Origin: Symsagittifera roscoffensis
Lineage: Eukaryota > Xenacoelomorpha > Acoela > Convolutidae
Direction of reading: 5' to 3'
DNA: 64,000 bases
Assembly (NCBI RefSeq): GCF_963678635.1
Contig: NC_087062.1
Span: 78,739,200 to 78,803,199 of the forward strand
In this document: one piece after another, positions 10,246 through 21,760 of the stretch
Numbering within the stretch: position 1 is the first letter of the stretch
How the letters are laid out: each line of letters starts with the position of its first letter
Notes under the pieces: model-generated
Databases searched by the model: none
What the model saw: only the letters and a program-made list of their open reading frames with translations
Told to the model about the DNA's origin: nothing
Made by a program: the position numbers and the translations under genes

Positions 10246-11760
10246 GAAAGAGGAAATTGTCAATCCCCCTCTAATGGGTTTAGCATATAACTGTCACTAA
10301 AAACATAATAAACTATGTTTTTCTAGCCGTGTTTTTAATAGTAATCACGTGTTTTGGGTATCCAAGACTCAGCTGTGTGGTTATTTTTGCATGTAAACGA
10401 AAGCTGATTTGGCTGATGGTCTGAATATGGTAACTTTATGCTTAGCTCTTAATACACCAGAAAAAGTACTGGCTATTGTTGTTCTTGTTGATATTTTACA
10501 GGGAGAATGGTCCAAATATTTCTGCATCTGTTTCAATCGCAAGCGAGTTGACACGTGCAGACAATTGTTTCATTGGTCATAACCTTTGGGATGAACAAAA
10601 TGCTACTCATTTGAATTAACATTTGAAGTCGCAAAATATTCAGAAGTCGTAACTGATTTCCAAAGCATGATCCCTTTATACCTGTTATCCATCTGACAAC
10701 TTTTTTTTGAGACTGGAAAATTTTCAAGAGACTGGAGCTCTGCTCGGGAGGCAGATAAACACGAGATTCCATATAACAGGATTGGCGGAATGAACGATTT
10801 ATACAGACCATGCTTTATGAAGTTTTTTACCTTCACAGCTACAATCCTTCTGATCTTGTAAAGTACTCTGTTCGCTTTCATCAGTCGTTCATCAAATTTA
10901 GATCTTCTGCTACCTAGATGCCGATGTCTTTTATGGTTTCAGGTTCATCCAGTTTTGCAGCCATCAGCTTGTAATTTCAGTCCTGTCCTCTGAACGTTAT
11001 TTTGGCACACTTGTTCCTTGCTAACTCCGTCGTATTCTCTTTGACCCAAACTTCAACTGGTTATGGGTCTTCCTGGACTTGCCAGAATTCTTCTGAACAG
11101 CTAAAATTTTGAGAGCTTCTGCAAAGATGAAAGAATCAGGGTCGTTAATGAAGATCGTTAATGATGGTCGTTAATGAAGATACAAAACAAAATGGGTCCC
11201 AAGAGGGACCCTTGAGTTATCCCGCTGGTAAGAACTCTTGAGCTCGTATTGTCCCCTCTGACAAATTGTTTTCTTTTGTTCAGGTAATCCGTTATGATTT
11301 CAAGCAGACAACCTCCTACTCCTAGTTTTCTTGTTTTTTCACCATTTCGAGGTCAGGTACTTTGTCGAACACTTACGCAAAATTAGTGTAAAACGCAACA
11401 ATTCTGAGTTTGGATCGCTGTCCAGTGCTTCTTGTATCTTCGGCAGAAACGACACCATAATAGTCAGAACAGATATTTTTTAGACAAATCCTTGTTGGTG
11501 CGGTGTTAAGTAACGACAGAAGTGATCATAAAGTGTAATGTATATAGATTTCTCAAAAGTTTTGCTATCGATGTCTAGGAGTGAGATTTGTCGTTAGTTT
11601 TCTACTTTTCGTCTGTCTCCTTTGTTGAGGATTGGGGTTACAGCAGGAAGCTTCCATTTGTCGGTTATCTTACGAACTCTCTTTGTGCTCTTAATCAATT
11701 TGTGAAGGACTTCTCATATATTACGGGACGTCTTTTGGAAGAAGGCAGGTGGTAAACCGT
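10246..11760 (-). mobile_element. Decayed LINE (non-LTR retrotransposon) with RT remnant
   Basis: On the minus strand, broken frames show the order of a non-LTR reverse transcriptase. Near 11660-11560 a WKLPAVTPIL...KGDRR segment leads into RQISLLDIDSKTFEK, typical of the start of the RT core. Near 11400-11150 an FDKVPDLEMV stretch and a QGS-LGPILF motif (RT motif B type) are followed by FINDL-like residues. Near 10860-10600 comes the LYKSFIPPILLYG C-terminal stretch common in Jockey/CR1-type elements. Stops and frameshifts are frequent. The 5' part is missing. The clade cannot be fixed by eye. Confidence 0.75.
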
Positions 11761-11775
11761 TTATTGTAAAATTCG

Positions 11776-13196
11776 CTAGATTAGGACGGTCAAAAACGAG
11801 TAGGATTAAGGTAACTGGCGTCAGCCAGTCGCAATTAGCAACTTTTTCTACGCTCCGTCAAAGTGTAGTGTCTGGGCAAGTTTGACAGTAAATTTTTATT
11901 TTGTTCCAAAAATGGACAATTTCCAAGCAAACTGTTTAAGTTTTTCTATTATCGCTGAAATTTACGGAGTGAGTTGTTGGTTTTTTTAGGTGTTTACTAA
12001 TTGTACTTATGTTTATGAGATTGGTTTTGTGTTGTAATGATGTAACTTTCACCCGGAAATACATACCGCTGGGAAAAAACTAGGTCCTAAAACGACTGGC
12101 TAACGTCTAAAAACAGCTTCACATGCCTTCAACTGTCTCTACCACAGCCACTTAAATGTGTGATCCATAAACATCGGGTCGACGAAGTTATTACTATTTG
12201 AGGCTATCGGCCAGATCGGGCAGATTAACTTAGTTACAAGCCGAAATATTCAACTCAAGACTGGGTCTCAGTATCCGCAGACCACGAGGTCACTCCTAAA
12301 AACAGCGCTACTTTTTTTCATATTACGATTGTTTTTGTTCAGTAGATTAAAATCATCATATCCATCGGTGATGGATCAGCTATTTCTTTCAACTTCTATC
12401 TTCTCATTACCTGAAAACAAATTAGATGATAATTATTTCAATTCAGGCCATTTCCGGAAGCTAAAAAAGGTTTCAAATGAGTTTCAAGTCTCTTCCCAAG
12501 CCCTTTCCGGATTCTTGATTCCGTTCGAAGAGCTGCCGTGTTGTTGGTTAGGAAAGGTAGCAAAATCCTCCCAAGACCCCTCCGACTTCTCGGGAACTAC
12601 CCCGTAACGGTTGTAGCTGCACAATGACCACAATTCGGAATGCTCTTCCGGTAATATCTTCGATAGTGAATCTCAATCTGCTGTTAATTTTTCCCCGAGA
12701 AAGTTTTAGTTCTTCTTCCAAATAGCGAAAACCGTTGTTCTGATTTTCGCGCTTTTTCTGGATTCGCGTAAATAAGAATAGTCACGTGGTTGACAAACGA
12801 ATTTTAAAATATTCACATGTCAGTTTAAACCGATCTCTCCCAATTCATTCATTCTGCAGTATAAGCCTGTTAGTTCTCTGAAACAGCCAATTCTCGCGAT
12901 AAACTGCTCAGATAAAGTTTCGATTCTGCCATGCCTTTTATACGCCATTCTGGTCGAATGTCACACGAAGGGTCATGATATTGGTTGACCAACTTTAATT
13001 TTTTTTGCAAAAAGTTCAGATTGCATATTTGGGGTAATTAGTGAATCTTTCCTGGTTTTTGGCCTATGTGGTTGTTTTTTTTTTTGTAATATTCGCCCAA
13101 ATACTACACAGCGACGGAGCGTAGAAAAAGTACCTATTAACGACTGGCAGGCGTCAGTTACCTTAATTCTATTAGTTTTTCACCGTCTCGACCTAG
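11776..13196. mobile_element. Inverted-repeat element of about 1.4 kb (MITE-like)
   Basis: The left arm (about 11776-11890) and right arm (about 13085-13196) are reverse complements over roughly 110 bp. Both contain GGTAACTG-CG, a TTTTTCTACGCTCCGTC word and a GTGTAGT-T-TGGGC word. The arms enclose dispersed repeat copy B. No transposase frame is seen, so it is non-autonomous if it is a transposon. No target-site duplication could be fixed by eye. Confidence 0.55.
12045..12990 (+). repeat. Dispersed repeat, copy B
   Basis: Matches copy A at 240-1060 in order and orientation, including the ACGACTGGCTAACGTCT and CCACGAGGTCACTCCTAAAA words. The 92-codon frame at 12329-12607 lies in repeat sequence and does not survive in copy A, so it is not called. 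Confidence 0.6.
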
Positions 13197-13307
13197 CCAG
13201 TTGATTTCCTGGTCTGTCTCGGGCTATGTTAAAATTTACTATTTTCAGGCCATCAGTCAAACGACTTTTAATCAACTTTCGTTTACATGCATATACAACC
13301 ACATAGC

Positions 13308-13507
13308 NNNNNNNNNNNNNNNNNNNNNNNNNNNNNNNNNNNNNNNNNNNNNNNNNNNNNNNNNNNNNNNNNNNNNNNNNNNNNNNNNNNNNNNNNNNNN
13401 NNNNNNNNNNNNNNNNNNNNNNNNNNNNNNNNNNNNNNNNNNNNNNNNNNNNNNNNNNNNNNNNNNNNNNNNNNNNNNNNNNNNNNNNNNNNNNNNNNNN
13501 NNNNNNN
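13308..13507. other. Assembly gap (200 N)
   Basis: Exactly 200 N. The left side is the end of the inverted-repeat element and its flank; the right side is already inside Element 1, within its ORF B region. The 5' LTR, leader and ORF A of Element 1 would have to lie here, so the true gap could be several kb or the element could be 5'-truncated. Reading frames called across the gap are artefacts. Confidence 0.98.
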
Positions 13508-13579
13508 CTCTCACAAAAGATGTATTCTCAATTATTTATTAATTATTTATAGCTATCAGAATCAGTCACAATCAGACTC

Positions 13580-14093
13580 ACTAACAACGAAATATAACAA
13601 AATGTTAAACACGATCTACAAAAGATACTAACATGGTTTATAATTGATTATTTTGTTCATAATCTTGACCTGATATCACTAGCAAGAAAAATTTTACACC
13701 CACGAAATTCAGACGATGAAACTATATTGGCAGAGGAAACATATTATGTTTGAGACCCTGAATTGTCTCATCCATCATTTATTAATATACCAACTGACAT
13801 CTCAAGTCAAACAATCAACACAATTATTGGAGATTATGTTAGAATAACTCCATTTACTATTGATGCAACACCTATAAACTATATTTCAATATTCACAGAT
13901 AGAGAAGGAAAAAATGGTTAAAAGTCTACATTTGTTAACCAAGAAAATTTAAATGGAACAAGAAGTCTTTCACAGCAAGATATACAATCCCCATCACATT
14001 TCATAAATGAAGAAATAAGTGAAACAATGCCAACAACAACACAACAAAGCATTTCTCCTATTCACCCAACACTTCAACTCCAAAAAATAAAAA
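13580..14093 (+). pseudogene. Element 1 ORF B remnant
   Basis: Aligns with the second half of ORF B of Element 2 (38040-38517). Shared words include FINIP, FTIDATP (LTIDATP in Element 2), ENLNGTR and QQDIQSPSHFINEEI, and it ends in ISPIHP. In-frame stops interrupt it near 13752 and 13918. No known domain is recognised. Conservation of these words after heavy decay suggests that ORF B was once a real protein. Confidence 0.6.
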
Positions 14094-14339
14094 CTGTATT
14101 TCTACTATACGATTGACTGTGAAACCTTTAGGTATTCCGAAATAATCACAGAGGGACTATCAAAGATTTAGACTAGTAACAACATGAATACAAAAAAAAT
14201 GCAGAAGACTTTAAAAAGAAATAACTTCTCAGATCATAACTATAAATTTTTTCAAAAATCCAAAACAACAAAACCCCCCAATACGAATAGTCAAATTCAA
14301 TCACAATCACAAAATTAAAAGATTTTCAATTAGTATTAC

Positions 14340-16480
14340 TTAACGATCAGCCACGAGCTACACTGGATCGTAGCGAAAGTTATCCATTTCTCCAACAAAA
14401 TAAAAACATAGCAAACAAACATCATTTTAGGAATCAACCACAATACTCAGAAGATGAATTTTTTTTATCAAAATCAACGAATTCACCCAAATCATCATCA
14501 TCATCACAATAACCGGAACATCGATCAACCAGATCCTTTTTAACAACCAGATCTTTTCTAAACATAAACTCGAAACGAACAAAGGCAAGCAAGACATCAC
14601 CCAACCTCATACAATATTTTTCAATCACAAAACCCAGTGAATACACAAAGTTATCAGCCAACTCAAATGCAAATTGAAATTCCACTACCACGTTATCTGC
14701 AACAACATGAAATAACAAAGACTCAACTTAAAAATTTTTCTCAAATACCAAATGCCGAAGAAATTTTACAAATGACAATGAATCAATACCTTATGGGTGG
14801 ATCCTCATCATCTTCAAATAAGCCATTAATGGTATTCACAAGAACAGATCCCTAATACTCCGTAGACGACTATTTAAATGCAGTCATAGGAAATTTGATT
14901 TTAAATGTAGGACCTGAACCAGTAAATACAACACTTCATCGAAATTGGATACATAGACTGACAGACCTAATCCAAACCACATTTGATGGCGCAGCTCAAA
15001 AACAGTTTTCAGTTTTACCTATAGGTTTTAAATCAGATTGAAAAAGATTGAAACAAAGTAAGAATTAAAACACTAGTAAGAAAAGCATATTACCTAAATA
15101 CTCATGATTATAAGAATACAAAATGACAGAATTATTAATGATGACTCTAATACCTCAATTACAAAAAATAGCAATAAAAAAGAGAGCATCACATCCATCT
15201 TCAATTCGAGAACCCAATATAAACTTCAGAAATCTAGTAGTCAAACTAGAGCAAGCCGAAATCATAATGAAATTGGAAGAGACAGAAAATATAAAATTAC
15301 AATTTGTAAATAACATCCAAACCACTACTTCACAGATAAATCATATTCATGACTCTGACACTGAACTAGCTGAAAAAATCACTCAAATATTAAATATCTA
15401 AAAATCCAAACTTTAATGACAAACCATCATTAAACTATTGCCGTAGATACGGACACAGCATTGCTGAAGGTAGACAAAAACAAAAAGATAATCAGAACAA
15501 ACCACAAAAACACAGAGAAGCAGATGAATCATTTTACCAATAAAATAAAAAAGACCAAAGTCTACGAAACAAAAACATTCACAGAAAGAATAGTTCAGGA
15601 AAAGCACTTCCTGACGCATTTAATGTCTCTAGAAAACAATCATCCTACAGATATGACTATCGTGGAAGATCTCCAGATCAAAGAAGTTCACGTAGTTTCT
15701 CACAAAGTAGATATAGTCGATCAAACAGTCAAAACTACCAATATCGAAATAATTATTCAAGATCAAACTCAAACAGAAACAATTACTCAAATTATAACAG
15801 GAATCGTTCAAACTCAAATCCCCGATATAGATATTTTTTTAAAAGACCGTTCTAGAAATTCCTCAAACAATAGAAACAGAAACTATTCAAACAACAGAAA
15901 CAGACAATATCAAAATAACAGATCATGAAACTATTCAAACAATAGATCAAACTTTAATAATTATCATAATAGATTACGTGACAATTCTCAAAATCGAAAT
16001 TCAAACTATCCAAATCCACAAAAAAATTTTCCCAGTCACCGCACAGAAAAAAAAACATTATCAAAGTTCACAACAAAACTACAGAAGTAGTGCACTTAAA
16101 CATCAAAGACAAATTAACCAAGTACAACCAACTGAAGAAACTCAATCAGACCCTCCCGGTTTTGATAACACAGAAACCACGGAACTACACCTCAATCACG
16201 TAATTTGCAAATCCACAGACGATGAGAGCGAAACAGAAATTTTTTTTTCAATAAACATTCTTCAGATTGAAAATGAATACGAAACACAACTAGAATCGAA
16301 TTATTACCAAAATAATTATAACAATCTCCAAAACCCTGATAATGTTCAAGAAAAAATAGACTATACTGAACAAAAACTTAAAGGAAGTTCAAGTTCAAAC
16401 AATATATATCAAAATGAATCAAACAAAACACAACAACCCAGAGAAAAATTTTGGGCAATACCATTTCTTTTAGAAAGTCC
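14340..16480 (+). pseudogene. gag: Element 1 gag remnant
   Basis: The start (14340-14420) matches ORF C of Element 2 (SESYPF...QQNKN). The capsid part at 14637-15400 carries SYQPTQMQ, LQQHEITK, LMGGSSS and the KIAIKKRASHPSSIREP stretch, with stops near 14852 and 15040. The zinc-knuckle site near 15432-15475 has lost two cysteines (L-NY-C, H, then G in place of the last C). A following Asn/Arg-rich tract lies at 15461-15928 (YSNNRNRQYQNNR). A frameshift leads to the linker before protease. Confidence 0.75.
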
Positions 16481-16932
16481 AAAAAGTGAAGATTTTTAAT
16501 CACCTGACCTCGAAATTGATTTTTTAATAGACTCAAAAGCAGAATCAAATATAATGAACATTACCATCTGGAATGAAATACAAAACTTACATCCAAAATT
16601 GATACCCTTGAACACCTCTAGCAAATTAGCTACAGCACAAGGACCAAGTGTAACAAATTTTGGAAAAAGTCCAACTATTCCTTATTCCTGCTCGGACAAT
16701 GGAACAAAATAAAATTTTAACCAAACCTTTCAAACAGAGATTTCATATCACAGATATAAAACACAATATTATTGAAATACAATTTATCACCAAATATATC
16801 CCTACTATTAGTATTTTAAATAGTAAAAAACACATAAAAGACAAATACACAAAAATAAAAAACTCATCACTTACATTTTTTCAAAGACTAAAAAAACAAC
16901 CGCCATCTTTCTCAAAATTCTACCCCGTATAA
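16480..16932 (+). pseudogene. pol: Element 1 protease remnant
   Basis: Retropepsin-like text EIDFLIDSKAESNIM (about 16513-16557) corresponds to EIDFLVDSGAESNII in Element 2. The catalytic D-S-G triplet has become D-S-K, which should inactivate the enzyme. The C-terminal part (16660-16932) keeps the FHITDIKHNIIEIQF stretch. A frameshift separates the two parts. Confidence 0.7.
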
Positions 16933-16959
16933 AACCAAGAACGAAAACACCTGAAACCA

Positions 16960-17560
16960 CTAGCAGGATATGTATATAACTTTTCAGTAAATAAACTCCA
17001 TCAATAAAACATGGAACAGAATAAAAAACGGCTATATATGTCAGACCTTGAATTCAAGCCAATTCACAGTTTTTTCCGAGTAACAATCTCATCCATAAAA
17101 TAAACGAAAAACACAAATTCAGATATAATTTCACTACAAATACACAATACTTCACCATATAAAATAACATTACCTCTAGGACTTCTAGCTTATTGCGAAA
17201 CAAATGCAACAATCTCTCCCATATTAGAATTAGAATATAGAGTAAATAATATTTTAAAATCAATAGAGATATGTCATTCGACAATTCTTAGTGAAGAATT
17301 ATCAGTTAATAATATAACAAGTGATAACAAACAAAACACAGACTAATTTACAAAAACACCTTATTTTAAACCGACATTCTAGATATCAAAAAACACCAAG
17401 GAACAAAAAAATCCTCAATATGTTCAGTTTTCAACACTCTCAAATTACACAAAAATAATTTGAACAACTAGCGGAACTACTACTAAAACACCCAATGGTT
17501 TACGCCACATCTAAATTTGATGTTGGAAAAATAAATTCACCACTACATCTACCTCTAAAA
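16960..17560 (+). pseudogene. pol: Protease-RT connector, kept only in Element 1
   Basis: This stretch carries protein-like text (for example LPLGLLAYCETNATISPI near 17175) that leads into the RT N-terminus. It is broken by several stops. Element 2 jumps from the position equivalent to about 17060 to about 17600, so this part of pol is absent there. A CETNA connector preceding RT is inferred to be a genuine part of the family because it is colinear on both sides. Confidence 0.5.
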
Positions 17561-18835
17561 CCTGACGCAATTCTCAAAAAGCAACGAGCAATCAAAGTCC
17601 AAATTTACTTGAAAGACAAAGAAAATAAATTACTAGATATTCTAGAAAAATATGAAATTATTTCCCCAGTAAATAAAGAAGAACAACCAAAAGGAAACAC
17701 AATCATAAATCACGTTATTATTTTCGCTAAAGGAAAATCATTTAAAAAAATCATACTAGATGCAAGATATCTCAATTCACTCTTTGATGAATCTAAATGT
17801 AATTGGCCTATATAACCAATTCAAGTATTTCTCACAAAAATGGACGGAAAATATTTCAGAACCACTGACGTGAACAGTGCATACAATCAAATGCCACCCG
17901 ATGAAAAATCACGACGCCTAACACAATTAGTCATTGGAGACCATTAATACCAATTTAATAGACTTTTCTTTGGAATTTCCATAGGACCAGCAGCAATCTC
18001 AGCATTCATGAGTAAAACTTTTCGACCACTCATTCTCAGTATAAATAAAATCACAGAAAAAAAACGAAATGTTTAATGTCGTAGAAAAATATTATCAATT
18101 ACTATTCAAGGAAAACCTGAAAGCAGCCCCGGATAGATCACTTTTTTCTCATCCGTGTAAAATTCCTTGGACATATTATCGAAGGAAATATGATCACTCC
18201 ATTAAAATTCCACATAGACGCAATTATAAAGCTTCAACCTCCATCAAACAAAAAGAAAACCCAAGAGTTTGTTGGAACGCTCAATTTCTTAATTTTTAAT
18301 ATGTTTATAAAAAGCAACTATATTTAAGAGCATTTTATAACACTCTCAGACAGCAAAAAAATTTTTGAATTGAAGAAATTAAAATGCTTCTCACAAAACA
18401 AATATCAAACACCATTCCAGACCCAGATCAACAATTTATGCTATGTGCATCACCTCAAATTCTGGCATCGGCGCAGATTATTATAATCACACAGTGGAAC
18501 AAATAAGATGAATCTTATTTCAGCAAACTGAAGACTAGTAACACAAGCTGAACTTAGACTCTCTACACTTATGAGAGAATGCACAGCTATAATATACACC
18601 CTTACAGAATATGAAATTTTTCATACTTGGATCAAAACATCCAACAGTTCTCTTTACTTACCATAAACCCATTATTTTTCTTTTCAGACAAAAACCAAAC
18701 TCAAACGTAGAATTTACAGAATTCAATTATTTTTAAGGAAATTCCCAAACCTATATATAGTTTGGACAGCAGGAAAAACCTTGCACTACCCGACACATTT
18801 AGTAGAAACACACCACCCTAATTATTAAGAAGAAA
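17495..18835 (+). pseudogene. pol: Element 1 reverse transcriptase and RNase H remnant
   Basis: The RT N-terminus is at 17495-17815 (KFDVGKINSPLHLPLKPDA, then LLDILEKYEIISPV and LDARYLNSL). Next comes VNSAYNQMP (about 17873), which in Element 2 is MNSAYNQMP, and FFGISIGPAAIS near 17968. The region of the YLDD catalytic box (near 18040-18070) is damaged. RNase H remnants run 18420-18800 with TQAELRLSTLMRECTAIIYT and a trace of the substrate strand. Stops are frequent. Gypsy-class assignment follows from the PR-RT-RH-IN order. Confidence 0.75.
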
Positions 18836-18879
18836 AAAAAACAGTAGAATAGCACAGAATATTAAGTTTTTTTTCTTGA

Positions 18880-20900
18880 AAAAATAAAACATCATCAAGA
18901 CTAGAATGGAAATACGCAGTAAAAACCGACATTGATCAATTACAAATAAAAAACATACAACACTTTCCATTATATTTAGATTGCCAAAAAAAGTCACTAC
19001 AAAGTGGATCTCTAAGGAAACTCTACATTTAAACCAATACCATATTCATCATGGATCATAAGCCCTACACAACAAAAACCACTTAAACCAAAAATGTACA
19101 GGACAGACCTTTTCCCTTTAATAAAATAAGAAAATATCTTTTTACCAAATACAGAGAAATTAACACTTGAAATACTAAAAATATACCAAAATCTTGACAC
19201 AGTCATTAGACAATTAAAGTCTTGGCACACTTATCAAACAAAACCCAGAAAAGCAAATGTCACAATTCTAGAAAAAAATCATTTCTAAGGTACTTTAGAA
19301 GTTTTAACAATACATCCATGAATAAAAACACAAATATTTTAGAATATCAAATATCAGAATTGAAAGTACCATGCTTACCACTAAATATGATACTCCAAGC
19401 ATTTCTTATTTCACATTCCTTAAACACTAAAGGACATGCAGGATCAGAAAAGACATACTCAATTTTCATCCAAAATTTTTGCTTTTCAATTGCACCAATT
19501 TGGATTAAAGTATTATGCAATGGTTGCATAACATACCAATTAAATAAACCACACCCAAATCAAAAGCACATAACAGAAAAACAAGATTTTAAAGGACAAA
19601 GTTTAGACTTTAACCACAGAAAATCATTCGAGACAAAAGGATCAATATCAATCTCTTCAGAAGGAAACTTATATATAATGGTCATAGTTGACGCATTCAC
19701 ACAATACGTAGCACTTAACCCAGTACATCATTGAAGGCCTATTGTGTAAATAGAACACTTTATGAACACTGGATAGCGAAATTCGGATTACCAGAAATCC
19801 TTGTCACAAACAATGGCACTGAGTTGATTAATAATGAAACAATCACATTATGCCAGCTAGACAACATCAAACACAAACCACGAACATCTCATGCTTCATG
19901 GGCTAATGGTTTAGTCGAAGGAACGAACCGTTCATTACCAGAATACCTCAGATGTATCGTAAATGGAAACGATACAAAATAGACTGAATGGTCAACAGAT
20001 GTAAAAAATTATTCCCCTTAGCTTATAGTTCACAAATAGCAACAACCTTAGGACTAGCACCCCATAGAAAGGTTTTCAATCAAAAGCCACGAAAAACCAT
20101 TAATGTTCACAGCAAGTTCCTCAAAAAACACACAAGGCTACTGCCAACCCACAAAAAAATCAATGTGTTAAAATCTACCATTACATACACGATGAAGATC
20201 ATTTTCATGATCCACAAATTTTCAAACTAGCCTCCGACACACACACCAAATGGATTTTAAACAGAGATAAAAAACACAATGGAATTTATCAAAAAATAGC
20301 CAAAAAACTATTACAAAGACAGAATAATCATTCGTAAATGAATTCACGATTCACACCAGCTACAAATTTAAAAATTGGAACAGTGGTTTTAATTTCAAAT
20401 TTTGTAATGCAAAATGGAGTATCGAAAAAATTAGAACCAATCCAAAAAGGAAGATTTCAAATTATTGACAAACCCACTGATGTAACATACAAACTTATTG
20501 ATTCAAATAAAAAAGAAATTGTTCAACACAGAAACAATCTTTTACCATATTACCCAAAAAATACGATCTTCGCGAACTAACAGAACTATACTCCTTTACA
20601 GGACTTAAAATTGTTCACAACAACTCAGACAATAGTCAAAAACAAACAATTGATACAGATTGTTCACCACAGATTGTTCACCACAGAAAAAAAAAATAAC
20701 GAAAACACACAACAAAAACCCCGAGAAATAAAAAATAATCAAATACCTCAAAAACAAAAAAAAAACAAAAAATGAGAAGAAAAAATTTTAACACAGGACA
20801 TAAAAGGAACCTCTCATCACCGACAATCATCACGACTTTAAATTCAACTACGAAAAAATTATAAAATCTTCATTCTTTAATCCAAAATATCAAAGAATGT
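18880..20900 (+). pseudogene. pol: Element 1 integrase remnant
   Basis: The zinc-binding N-terminus is visible at about 19390-19560 (H...GHAGSEKTYS, then C-N-G-C with the first spacing kept). The catalytic core retains VIVDAFTQYVALNP (19681-19725, first Asp present). The second site reads LVTNNGTEL (19800-19829), so the second catalytic Asp is Asn. LVEGTNRSL (about 19913) gives the Glu. The C-terminal part (20338-20580) shows KGRFQIIDKPTDVTYKLID, a GPY/F-like chromatin-side domain. Frame changes and a stop at 19731-19733 break it. Confidence 0.75.
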
Positions 20901-20999
20901 TGAAGTCCAAAAACCTCCTTCTAATTATTTATCATTTTTAAACCTTTAGAAATATAGCAAACTCTTTTTTCTGTTCTGTAAATTTATGCTGACACCCTC

Positions 21000-21760
21000 G
21001 AACAACTAGTTCAACTTCAGCCATCTGAAGCTATCTTAACATCACCTCATTCTGACACCACTTCTTTAGCCGACACTTTTCAAACTTCAAACTGTATATA
21101 TGTAACTGTGACTAAAGGACCTCCAGGCCAAAAATAAGCAACACGCTCATGTTTGTCAACCGGAATAAACAAAACCTTAATATTACAACCCTCTGCGATC
21201 AACTGGTACAAAAATCAATATATTGTCCCAACTTACACTTCAAACTTCTTTTGAGGAAAAACATTAAATAAGCCTAAAGAAAAAATAGGACACGATAAAT
21301 TAGTCTAAAGTACGAATAACTCCTAGACAGTCCCGATCATCCAATAAATAAAAACAAAATCAGGCTAACAAAAACAAACAATTCATACCCTGACCTTCAG
21401 ACTTCACTTCACCAAAAATTGCCCATACTCAACCCACTTGCCAAAAATCAATATGCAATCTGACCACACTCAAGTTTTGCCTCAACAATGAAAAAATATT
21501 TCGGCAAGAACGAATCATTTCTCAAATGTTTTTTTCCAAACCAGTCAGTCTTCTAAAGAATACAACTTCAAAACTTTTTTCAACAATTTCAATTTTTTTT
21601 TCAAATCATCAAATTTTTCATTATAGATACTTTCGAATTATTTCTCTTTCTCTTTGTAATTTTTTGCAGATTTTTCATTATTTTCTATTCACTCCACATA
21701 ACTTACCTCAACTTTAGAAAAATCCTTGACCACCTCCTCAGGTACGATATTTCAACAACT
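21000..21760. other. Element 1 pol-env spacer
   Basis: AT-rich sequence colinear with 44880-45690 of Element 2. No frame is conserved between the two copies. It may hold splice signals for env expression: a CAGGTAC word occurs in both copies (21740 and 45665) just before the env hydrophobic segment. Confidence 0.4.

Noticed and set aside
13201-13631. Reading frames of 80-114 codons across the N block
   Set aside because: They are open only because N codons are counted as residues.
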